This document shows positions 27,302 through 34,277 of a stretch of 64,000 bases of DNA, one piece after another. Under the pieces are notes generated by a model. That model did no database searches. It was not told the DNA's origin and saw nothing but the letters and a program-made list of their open reading frames with translations. Positions within the stretch are counted from its first letter, which is position 1. Every line of letters begins with the position of its first letter. This DNA comes from CAVYOD01 sp963770045 (GTDB lineage: Bacteria > Acidobacteriota > Aminicenantia > Aminicenantales > CAVYOD01). Both the position numbers and the translations under genes were made by a program. The DNA is taken from contig CAVYOD010000023.1 in NCBI GenBank assembly GCA_963770045.1, positions 62,001 to 126,000 of the forward strand, written 5' to 3'.

Positions 27302-29626
27302 ATGAGGATCAAGAAAAGCAAGAAGACGGCGCCGGCGCCGGAAAAACGCTCGGCGAAAAAGCGCACTTTTCCCTCAGAGATCGTCGGCATCCTCGTCGTC
27401 TTTTTGTCGCTTTTCCTTCTGATCAGCCTCGTCAGCTACGACTCCAAGGACCCATCCTGGGCCAGCGTCACTTCCTCCCGGGCCAAAGTCCATAACTTCG
27501 GAGGAAAAGTCGGTGCCTCGCTGGCCGAGGTTCTTCTTCAGTTCCTCGGCCTTTCCTCTTTTGTTTTCCCCTTCCTCCTGGGCTATCTGGGGCTCAGGTC
27601 AATCATGTCCCAGAAAACCGCCCGACTCCTGCTGCGATTCGGCGGGACGGTCCTCTTTGTTTTTATCCTGAGTTCCCTATCCTTTATGCTGTTCCAGAGC
27701 TACACCTGGGGAGGGACCGAGATCCCGGCCGGCGGCATCATCGGAAGCTCCCTCTCTTCCCTCCTGATTCGCTATTTTAACCACGTCGGGACGCTGATCT
27801 TTCTCATTGCCGGGCTCATCCTTTTCATCATGTTCTCCACGGAATTCTCCTTGAGCAAGGTCCTTCATTCCTTGGCCCGCATTTCTCAGTTCGCCTTCAA
27901 GGAAGTCAGGATCCGGGTTATCCATTACCAGAAGTCCAAGAACAAAGAGAAGATGAGGGATAAAGTCGTCAAGAAGTACTCCACGCCGGTTCCGGAGAAA
28001 GACAAAGAAAAAGAAGACAAAAAAGAGGCGAAAAAAGAAGAGAAGCAAAAAAAAGCCAAGGAACCAAGGAAGGGGCTCAAACTGGGGACCGCTCCTCCTG
28101 TCGCCGAACCCCCGCGGCCGCCTGAGAAGTTCCTCTTCCCGGAAATGGAACTGACAGGGGATTATCATTTTCCGCCCTTCAACTTGCTCGACCCCGGCAA
28201 GCCATCGGAAAAAGTCGATAAAAATGAACTCTATGAAAAAAAGCAGCGGATCGAGGAGAAGCTCCGTGAGTTCAAGGTCCAGGGAGAGGTCAGGGAGTAC
28301 CATCCCGGCCCGGTCATCACGACCTACGAATTCTGTCCCGATCCGGGGATAAAAATCGCTCAGGTCGCCAACCTCGCCGAGGACCTGTCTCTGGCCCTGG
28401 GCGCGGAATCGGTGAGAATTCAGAGAATCCCCGGCAAATCCTCACTAGGGGTGGAGATCCCCAATAATCGGCGAGAGGTCATCAACCTCAGGGACATCAT
28501 CCAGTCGGAAAAATTCATGAACGCTCCCTCCAAGTTGAGCTTCGCCCTGGGGAAAACCGTCCACGGCGAGGTCTACGTGACCGATCTTTCGGTCATGCCC
28601 CACCTGCTCATCGCCGGGGCGACGGGAACAGGGAAGAGCGTCGCCCTCAACGCCCTTATCGCCTCCATCCTTTACAAGTCCACCCCGGACGAAGTGAAGC
28701 TGATCCTCATCGACCCCAAGAGGCTGGAATTCACCCTCTACGAAGGCATCCCCCACCTCCTCAGCCCGGTGATCAACGATCCCAAGAAAGCCGCCCCTGT
28801 GCTCTATTACGCAATCAAGAAAATGGAAGAGAGGTACCAGACACTGAACCTGATGAAGGTCCGCAACATCGAGCAGTACAACCAGCAGGTCAAGCAGATC
28901 CTGACCGAAAAGAGAGGGAAGCTCTCCGATGAGGAGAAAGAAAAATTCAAGCCGCTCCCCTACATCATCATCATCATTGATGAGTTGGCCGAGCTGATGA
29001 TGGTCGGCGCCCAGGATGTGGAGAATTGCATCGCCCGGTTGGCCCAGCTCGCCCGGGCCGTGGGCATTCACCTGGTGATGGCGACCCAGCGTCCGTCGAT
29101 CGATGTCATCACCGGGACGATCAAGAACAATTTCTCAAGCCGGATCGCTTTCCGCGTACCCTCCAAAGTCGATTCCAGAATCATCATCGACACGATCGGA
29201 GCCGATAAGCTCCTGGGCCTCGGTGACATGCTGTTCATGCCTCCCAACTACCCCAGAATCATCCGGCTGCACTGCGCTTACATTTCCATACCGGAAGTCA
29301 GACGCCTGGTCAAATTCGTCCGGGAACAGAGGACGCCGAAATACGATGAGAAGATCGTCAACGTGGTCAAAGGCCCGTCGGATCAGATTTGGGACGAAGA
29401 TGGGGAGAAGGATGAGCTCTACGAAAAAGCCGTGGAGCTCATCCTCAACACCGGCCAGGCATCGGTCTCCTACCTCCAGAGAAAGCTGAAACTGGGCTAT
29501 GCCCGGGCCGCAAGAATCATCGACCAGATGGAACAAGAAGGGATCCTGGGCCCCGGCGAAGGAAGCAAACCCAGGGACATCCTTGTCGACCCCATCTCCT
29601 ACCTCAAACAAAAAGAGCAACAATAA
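27302..29626 (+). CDS. ftsK: DNA translocase FtsK/SpoIIIE
   Basis: A 774-aa FtsK, which anchors at the septum and pumps the chromosome terminus toward dif for dimer resolution. Four membrane segments occupy about residues 27-185. A Lys/Glu-rich linker follows at about 210-260 and is shorter than in E. coli. The motor has GATGTGKSVALNAL (Walker A, about 439-452), IIIIIDELAELMM (Walker B, about 556-568) and MATQRPSIDVITG. The C-terminal ~65 residues are the winged-helix gamma domain (ASVSYLQRKLKLGYARAARI) that reads KOPS sites. The length matches mid-size FtsK proteins. It appears monocistronic, with an HD-GYP gene convergent across a repeat. Confidence 0.95.
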   Translation: MRIKKSKKTAPAPEKRSAKKRTFPSEIVGILVVFLSLFLLISLVSYDSKDPSWASVTSSRAKVHNFGGKVGASLAEVLLQFLGLSSFVFPFLLGYLGLRSIMSQKTARLLLRFGGTVLFVFILSSLSFMLFQSYTWGGTEIPAGGIIGSSLSSLLIRYFNHVGTLIFLIAGLILFIMFSTEFSLSKVLHSLARISQFAFKEVRIRVIHYQKSKNKEKMRDKVVKKYSTPVPEKDKEKEDKKEAKKEEKQKKAKEPRKGLKLGTAPPVAEPPRPPEKFLFPEMELTGDYHFPPFNLLDPGKPSEKVDKNELYEKKQRIEEKLREFKVQGEVREYHPGPVITTYEFCPDPGIKIAQVANLAEDLSLALGAESVRIQRIPGKSSLGVEIPNNRREVINLRDIIQSEKFMNAPSKLSFALGKTVHGEVYVTDLSVMPHLLIAGATGTGKSVALNALIASILYKSTPDEVKLILIDPKRLEFTLYEGIPHLLSPVINDPKKAAPVLYYAIKKMEERYQTLNLMKVRNIEQYNQQVKQILTEKRGKLSDEEKEKFKPLPYIIIIIDELAELMMVGAQDVENCIARLAQLARAVGIHLVMATQRPSIDVITGTIKNNFSSRIAFRVPSKVDSRIIIDTIGADKLLGLGDMLFMPPNYPRIIRLHCAYISIPEVRRLVKFVREQRTPKYDEKIVNVVKGPSDQIWDEDGEKDELYEKAVELILNTGQASVSYLQRKLKLGYARAARIIDQMEQEGILGPGEGSKPRDILVDPISYLKQKEQQ

Positions 29627-29815
29627 CTCGTCTATCTCGTCTATCTCGTCATCCGTCTCCCGGTGAGCACCAGTGAGCTGTGGGCAGTCGATGGTGAGGA
29701 GTGAGGGGCAAGGAGTGAAGAGTCCAAAACAACAAATAAAGGATCGCTTTTTTATGGATTTGGCGAGAAAGACAAGATTGACGAGACGGACGAGATCGAA
29801 TAGCGAGATAGACGG
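29627..29815. repeat. Palindromic intergenic repeat, copy E
   Basis: Three CTCGTCTAT/CTCGTCATC units at 29627-29654, GTGAGC-type units degenerating into TGAGGAG units at 29662-29715, an A/T-rich centre at about 29722-29758, and a GACGAG-type right arm at 29779-29814. The inverse inner arm is missing. It lies between convergent ftsK and HD-GYP genes. Confidence 0.65.
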
Positions 29816-29817
29816 TT

Positions 29818-30873
29818 TTAGTGGATTGATGGCAGGCGAAGGGAGCTCTTGGTCTCGAGCCTGGAGCGCTGCCACTTATCTTTGGGAATGGAGAGGAAAA
29901 CATCGACGACCAGCGGATCGAATTGACTGCCGCTGCATTTCTCGATCTCCCAAATGGCCTCATCAAAGTCTCTTCCTCTGCGGTAGGGCCGGTCGGAAGT
30001 GATGGCGTCGAGTGTGTCCGCCAGGGCAAAGATCCGGGCTTCGAGGGGGATCTGTTCACCGGCCAAGCCGTAAGGATAGCCGCTGCCATCGTAGGATTCA
30101 TGGTGGTAGAGCACGACCCGGGCGGCCTCTTTTAAGGAATCGAATTCGGCGATCATCTCGTGGCCGAGGAGAGGATGGTCCTTGACGATCTCCCTCTCGA
30201 TCGTAGTCAGGGGGCCTGCCTTTTTCAGGATGGACTCGGGGACTCCGATCTTGCCGATGTCGTGAAGCAGAGCGCCCCTCTCCAGGTCACTCAGGAATTT
30301 CTTATCATCGATCCCGAGCGCCCTGGCCAGAAGCAGCGCATAACTCGCCACGTACTGGGAATGGCCCAGAGAATCCTCGTTGTCGTCGGTGGCGGCGATG
30401 AAATAGAGAAGGTTGGAGTTGAAGAACACCTGGGCTTCGGAGACGTTCTTTCCCATCTCGGATACGTGCTCCTTGAAGACACGCTCATAGTACTGGTCCA
30501 GTTCTTTAAGAATCCGCCGGGCCGAGATGATCTTGACGAGCTTCTCGAGCTGGTTATCCCAACAGAAATGTTTCTGGAGCTCCTGCTCTTTTTCCGGTGA
30601 TTCGGGGAGCGGCATCGGGGATAGAGTCCGGCCGTTCGTGTCTCCGCGGCGGTCCAGAAAGAGAAGGGCGTTCAGCCCCTGCGTCAGGCTAAAGCTCGAG
30701 AATGTCCGGTTTTTCTGAGGGCTCAGGGCTTCCAGTTTGCTGAAGGTCTGGAAGTATTCAAGCTCCCTGGGGGTCATGGTCTGATAGAAGACGCTTTTCA
30801 GGCCTTTTCCATCTTCGAGGACAAACCGCTTCTGGCGTCCTGTCTCAGCTGTTGTCTTCATCGATCCTTTCAT
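29818..30873 (-). CDS. HD-GYP domain protein (likely c-di-GMP phosphodiesterase)
   Basis: A 351-aa protein. The C-terminal half is a full HD-GYP domain: HSQYVASYALLLA, the HD in LLHDIGKIGVPESIL, HPLLGHEMI, and HHESYDGSGYPYGLAGEQIP, which holds the GYP signature, then FALADTLDAITSDRPYR. These metal ligands fit hydrolysis of cyclic di-GMP. The N-terminal ~150 residues have no recognised sensor; a short stretch (ALLFLDRRGDTNGR) could be part of a degenerate GAF-like fold. It is cytoplasmic. A 59-codon reading frame lies 120 bases upstream on the same strand. Confidence 0.9.
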   Translation of the reverse strand: MKGSMKTTAETGRQKRFVLEDGKGLKSVFYQTMTPRELEYFQTFSKLEALSPQKNRTFSSFSLTQGLNALLFLDRRGDTNGRTLSPMPLPESPEKEQELQKHFCWDNQLEKLVKIISARRILKELDQYYERVFKEHVSEMGKNVSEAQVFFNSNLLYFIAATDDNEDSLGHSQYVASYALLLARALGIDDKKFLSDLERGALLHDIGKIGVPESILKKAGPLTTIEREIVKDHPLLGHEMIAEFDSLKEAARVVLYHHESYDGSGYPYGLAGEQIPLEARIFALADTLDAITSDRPYRRGRDFDEAIWEIEKCSGSQFDPLVVDVFLSIPKDKWQRSRLETKSSLRLPSIH

Positions 30874-30993
30874 CCTTGGTTACTCTTATACTTCCATCCT
30901 GAAGCGCGGTTCCAAAAGTTTAGTCGGAAAAGGCAAAAAAAAATTGAATCCTCTGTCTCCTCCTCAAAGAATGGCCAACCTCCTACGCCGAGC

Positions 30994-31173
30994 CTAAGCT
31001 CCTTCCTGAACGACTCCGGCGGCGGAGCGGCGTTCCGGCTGACTGGGAGCGAAGAGGTCCAGGACCTCAAAACCTTCTTGTTTCAGCCTGTTCTCGATGT
31101 GGTTATAGAAATCTCGCTCTGTTTTGAGAACGAAATAACCGGGTTCTTTTCGCCCCTCCGGATGATCTCCCAT
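30994..31173 (-). CDS. Hypothetical 59-aa protein
   Basis: A short reading frame encodes MGDHPEGRKEPGYFVLKT and continues to SAAGVVQEGA, 59 aa, charged and without a signal peptide or membrane segment. The middle (FYNHIENRLKQEGFEVLDLF) could form an amphipathic helix and strand. The ATG at 31173 has AGGAC 5 bases upstream as ribosome site. It lies upstream of the HD-GYP gene and diverges from the sigma-factor gene. No family is recognised, and support comes only from the ribosome site, its position and ordinary codon use. Confidence 0.45.
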   Translation of the reverse strand: MGDHPEGRKEPGYFVLKTERDFYNHIENRLKQEGFEVLDLFAPSQPERRSAAGVVQEGA

Positions 31174-31240
31174 GGTTGTCCTCAGTTCAAATGCACAAGA
31201 TTAGTCGAGGCTCGGGACCAAAAATTGATAGGACCTTTGC

Positions 31241-31269
31241 TTGTCAACCCAGGGACCAATCGATATAAT
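31241..31269 (+). promoter_or_regulatory. Consensus sigma-70 promoter directly before the sigma-factor start
   Basis: TTGTCA (31241-31246) and a perfect TATAAT (31264-31269) are 17 bases apart. The GTG at 31277 is 7 bases beyond the -10 box, so transcription should begin at or next to the start codon and give a leaderless mRNA. A TTG in frame at 31241 is therefore the -35 box, not a start. Confidence 0.75.
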
Positions 31270-31276
31270 AACAGCC

Positions 31277-31777
31277 GTGAGCGCAGAAAAGAGGGAGTTC
31301 AATCTCGAAGAGATCATCACCAAGTACAGACCGGTGGTCAGCTTCAGAGTCAGACGCACCCTGGGAAGCTACAGCCCGGACTGGGAGGATGTGGTCGCAG
31401 AGATCATGACCCAGACCATCGAAAAGCTGCGCAAGGGCGAGTTCCGGGGGGATTCCTCGATCGGGACCTTCATTTATACCATTACCAGCCGAAGGATTGT
31501 GGACCATATCAGGGAGAAGAGCAAGGTCCTGAGACACATCCCCGAGAGCAACCCCTTTCCCGACCCCCAGGAGGATGTCGAGAGCAAAGAGCGGGCGGAA
31601 TGGATCTCCGGCGCTCTGGACAAGTTAAAACCCAAGTTCAAGGAGGTCATCTATCTCTATTATTATAAGGAACTCTCCAGGGAGGAAGTGGCCAAGCGCC
31701 TGGGAATCTCGCCCCGAAGAGTGAGTGAGCGGGTCAACTACGCCCAAAAGCTGCTCCGCAAGATCATGAAAAAATGA
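31277..31777 (+). CDS. ECF-type RNA polymerase sigma factor
   Basis: A 166-aa sigma-70 family protein with only regions 2 and 4, as in ECF factors. Region 2 includes WEDVVAEIMTQTIEKL and STIGT-like SSIGTFIYTITSRRIVDHIR (-10 recognition), and region 4 has LKPKFKEVIYLYYYKELSRE and EVAKRLGISPRRVSERV (-35 helix-turn-helix). The GTG at 31277 is preferred because a longer TTG start would fall inside the promoter. The next gene, 75 bases downstream, encodes a zinc-finger anti-sigma factor, the usual partner. The promoter looks like a housekeeping one, so self-activation is not evident. Confidence 0.88.
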   Translation: MSAEKREFNLEEIITKYRPVVSFRVRRTLGSYSPDWEDVVAEIMTQTIEKLRKGEFRGDSSIGTFIYTITSRRIVDHIREKSKVLRHIPESNPFPDPQEDVESKERAEWISGALDKLKPKFKEVIYLYYYKELSREEVAKRLGISPRRVSERVNYAQKLLRKIMKK

Positions 31778-31852
31778 GTGATTCTTTCAGTTTTTCGGCC
31801 CTGAATTCGACTAAATTGTTGAAATCAGGTTAAAAGAGTAAAGGTGAGTCCA

Positions 31853-32507
31853 ATGAAGAAATGCATGTATGAAAATCAGATCGATGATTACCTCCTGAAC
31901 AGACTCCCGGCTTCCGAAAAAGAGAAATTTGAAGAGCACTATTTCAACTGTCTAGCCTGTTTTGAGTTGACCCGCGAACGAGACGAGATGATAAGGGCTA
32001 TCAAGTCCAAAGGGGCCGAGTTCTTCGCCAAGGAGCCTGCGGCTGAAAAGGGCCGGGCGCCCGCCTGGTACCAGAATGTTCTTTCCTTTCTGACCCCTAA
32101 GACAGTGGGCCGTGGCCACGGTTTCAGCGGCCATCGTCTTGATCACTGTTTTCGGAGTCCTCCCGAGCCTCAAGCACGGCACTCCCCAGTTCTATCTCAA
32201 TGAAGGCGAAACGGTCCGAGGAGGTTCGATCCAGCTCATCTCACCGCTGTCGGACGTCAGCTCGGTGCCGGCCGCTTTTGAATGGAAGAGCCTGGGCGAC
32301 GATATCGAATACCAGTTCTACCTATCTAACCAGCAGCTTCTCTGGAAGGGCTCGACCAGAGAGAGCAGGATCGTCCTGCCGAACGAGGTGAAGAACCGCA
32401 TCGTCGCCGGAGAGAGATATTCCTGGCAGGTGAAAGCGTTCAATCCCAAAGGCGCGTTGATCGCCGTTTCCAGCAAGGTCCCGTTCAAGATTTCCAGAGT
32501 CGAATAA
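31853..32507 (+). CDS. Zinc-finger anti-sigma factor, one frame break
   Basis: About 217 aa. The N-terminus has the ZAS motif with HYFNCLACFEL (HxxxCxxC), which binds zinc and holds the sigma factor. Near 32107 a GGG run breaks the frame; GG joins SFLTPKTV to AVATVSAAIVLITVFG, a single membrane helix at about 85-105. The C-terminal periplasmic ~110 residues (EWKSLGDDIEYQFYL, AGERYSWQVKAFNPKG) look like a fibronectin III-like fold. The ATG at 31853 has AGGTGAG upstream and is preferred over the GTG at 31844. It should keep the upstream sigma factor at the membrane until an envelope signal releases it. Confidence 0.82.
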
Positions 32508-32513
32508 ACCGAG

Positions 32514-32560
32514 GGAGTTGGATTTTCTTTTGAGGGAAGAAAAACCAACTCCTTTTTTTT
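32514..32560 (+). terminator. Rho-independent terminator after the anti-sigma gene
   Basis: A stem of 16 bp with one mismatch (32514-32529 with 32537-32552), a 7-base loop, and eight T residues at 32553-32560 directly follow the anti-sigma stop. It ends the sigma/anti-sigma transcript before the convergent ricT gene. Confidence 0.9.
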
Positions 32561-32608
32561 GTCTTCGATTCTCCGGAAGGCCCCCAAAAGAGAAGTCGGT
32601 CAGCTTTT

Positions 32609-33307
32609 TCAGTCTTCGATGAGCCTGTCTTCTTCCCCGGTGTACATCCGGCCGCGGCTCTCTTCCTCAAAGGCCAGACAGCACATCAGGCGTCCGCAGA
32701 GGCCGGATATCTTGGTCGGGTTGATGACGATCTGCTGCCTCCGGGCCTTCTGGATGGTGACGGGCTCGAAGCTCCTCATAAAACTGGAGCAGCAGAGCGG
32801 TCTTCCGCACACGCCCAGCCCGCCGATCATCTTGGCCTCGTCGCGGACGCCGACCTGGCGCATCTCGATCCTCATCCTGAACTCCTTGGCCAGGTCTTTG
32901 ACCAATTGACGAAAATCAATTCGGCCGTCGGCCGTATAGTAGAAGATGCCCTTCTTCTCGCTGAAAAAATAGCGGACGGCGACGAGTTTCATCGGCAGAC
33001 CGCGGGCGCTGATCCGTCTCAGGCAAAAATCCAGGGCCCTTTTTTCCTTTTCCCGGAGCCACTCGAACTTCCTCTTGTCCTCTTCGGTGGCCTTTCGGAT
33101 CACCCTGGCCGCATCCTTGACCGCTTTGGGAGATGTGCAGAGGCAGCTCGAAAGATCGACCACTGTCGCCAAGTCGCCCCCCAGCTCCGATTCGACCAGG
33201 CACAGGTCTCCCCGTTGGACAGCCAAGCCTTCGGTTTTGGCGCGCACGAGCCTGCCTGTGCTTTCCGAGATCATGCAGACAATATCAGACATTTCTCTGT
33301 TCTCCAA
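32609..33307 (-). CDS. ricT: PSP1/RicT-family Fe-S protein
   Basis: A 232-aa PSP1 (YaaT/RicT) protein. LPMKLVAVRYFFSEKKGIFYY and GGLGVCGRPLCCSSFMRSF mark the domain, and the cysteines of VCGRPLCC with LCGRLMCC are the conserved set that binds [4Fe-4S] in B. subtilis RicT. In Bacillus it works in a complex affecting RNase Y and phosphorelay; in Gram-negatives its role is unclear. Here, as in many genomes, it directly follows holB and overlaps its 3' end by 23 bases, so the two are co-expressed. In-frame ATG codons at 33307 and 33292 are both possible starts. Confidence 0.88.
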   Translation of the reverse strand: MENREMSDIVCMISESTGRLVRAKTEGLAVQRGDLCLVESELGGDLATVVDLSSCLCTSPKAVKDAARVIRKATEEDKRKFEWLREKEKRALDFCLRRISARGLPMKLVAVRYFFSEKKGIFYYTADGRIDFRQLVKDLAKEFRMRIEMRQVGVRDEAKMIGGLGVCGRPLCCSSFMRSFEPVTIQKARRQQIVINPTKISGLCGRLMCCLAFEEESRGRMYTGEEDRLIED

Positions 33308-34277
33308 ATCTTGAAAAAAGTGAGCTGACCAAGAGGCCTGTGTTCAGGTTCCTGGACAGGCCGGCCGTCGCGAAATCGATCTGGGCCAGCCCCTCCAGGG
33401 TTCCCTCCAAGCCGAGGAGTTTTTCCGCCTCTCTGAGCTCATTTTCAAAGTCCGGATTCAGGAGGTAGCGTGTCTTACCCCCCTCCTTGAGCAGGACAAC
33501 ATCCCGCCCGAACGATGACAGGAGCTCCAGGATCTGCTCGAGTTCCTCCCTGACGACGGAGCGCTGGGCTGTGCTCAGCTTCCTTAGGACGCCCGACGCC
33601 CCCCGGCCTTGGAGGAGCGCCAGAAAAAGCCCCCAGGTGTCGCGCTTCCTTTTCTGAACCTCCTCCCATTCTAAGGAGAGGGCTTTGTCCAGGTTCCCTC
33701 TCGCCACAAGAGAGACGATCTTGGCTCTGTCCTCGGGAAAACCGCGCTCGAGGAGCAGTCTCTCGATCTCCGGGTTGGAGACGGGAAGGAAATTCAGAAT
33801 CCGGCAGCGCGACCGGATCGTGGGCAGGATCAGATACGGGTTGCTGGTCAAGAGGATAATATGGGTAAAAAGCGGCGGCTCTTCCAGGATCTTGAGGAGA
33901 GAGTTGGCCGCCTCATCGTTCATCTTGTCCGCTTCCTCCACGATAAAAACTCTCTTCCCCTTGATCATCGGCCTCAGATAAGCCATCTGCTTCAGGAACC
34001 TCATCTGACTGATCTTGATGACCTCCTTCTCGGCGGTGATCTCCATGACGTCGGGGAACCTGTGGTTATCTATGGCTAGGCAATTCGCGCATTCGTCACA
34101 GGAGTCGTCTTTCTTGCGCTCGCAGTTCAGGGCTTTGGCCAGGACGAGAGAGGTGGTTTTTTTGCCGACGCCCTCGGGACCGCAGAAAAGCAGGGAATTG
34201 GGAACGCGCGACCTCTCCAGGGCGATCCGCAGCGTCTTCTTTATCCGCTCATTGCCGGGAATATCTTTAAAAGCCAT
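33285..34277 (-). CDS. holB: DNA polymerase III subunit delta' (HolB)
   Basis: A 330-aa clamp-loader subunit of the AAA+ family. NSLLFCGPEGVGKKTTSLVL contains the P-loop-like motif, DDSCDECANCLAID with the preceding cysteine forms the zinc module, and EEADKMNDEAANSLLKILEE is the Walker B/sensor region with the typical KILEEPP ending. Length is normal. It overlaps uvrA upstream and ricT downstream, so uvrA-holB-ricT form one transcript. The delta subunit gene (holA) lies near the other end of the window. Confidence 0.92.
   Translation of the reverse strand: MAFKDIPGNERIKKTLRIALERSRVPNSLLFCGPEGVGKKTTSLVLAKALNCERKKDDSCDECANCLAIDNHRFPDVMEITAEKEVIKISQMRFLKQMAYLRPMIKGKRVFIVEEADKMNDEAANSLLKILEEPPLFTHIILLTSNPYLILPTIRSRCRILNFLPVSNPEIERLLLERGFPEDRAKIVSLVARGNLDKALSLEWEEVQKRKRDTWGLFLALLQGRGASGVLRKLSTAQRSVVREELEQILELLSSFGRDVVLLKEGGKTRYLLNPDFENELREAEKLLGLEGTLEGLAQIDFATAGLSRNLNTGLLVSSLFSRFGEQRNV

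Noticed and set aside
30870..31070. A 66-codon minus-strand frame before the HD-GYP gene
   Set aside because: Its composition is not protein-like, and it overlaps the better-supported 59-codon frame in another phase.
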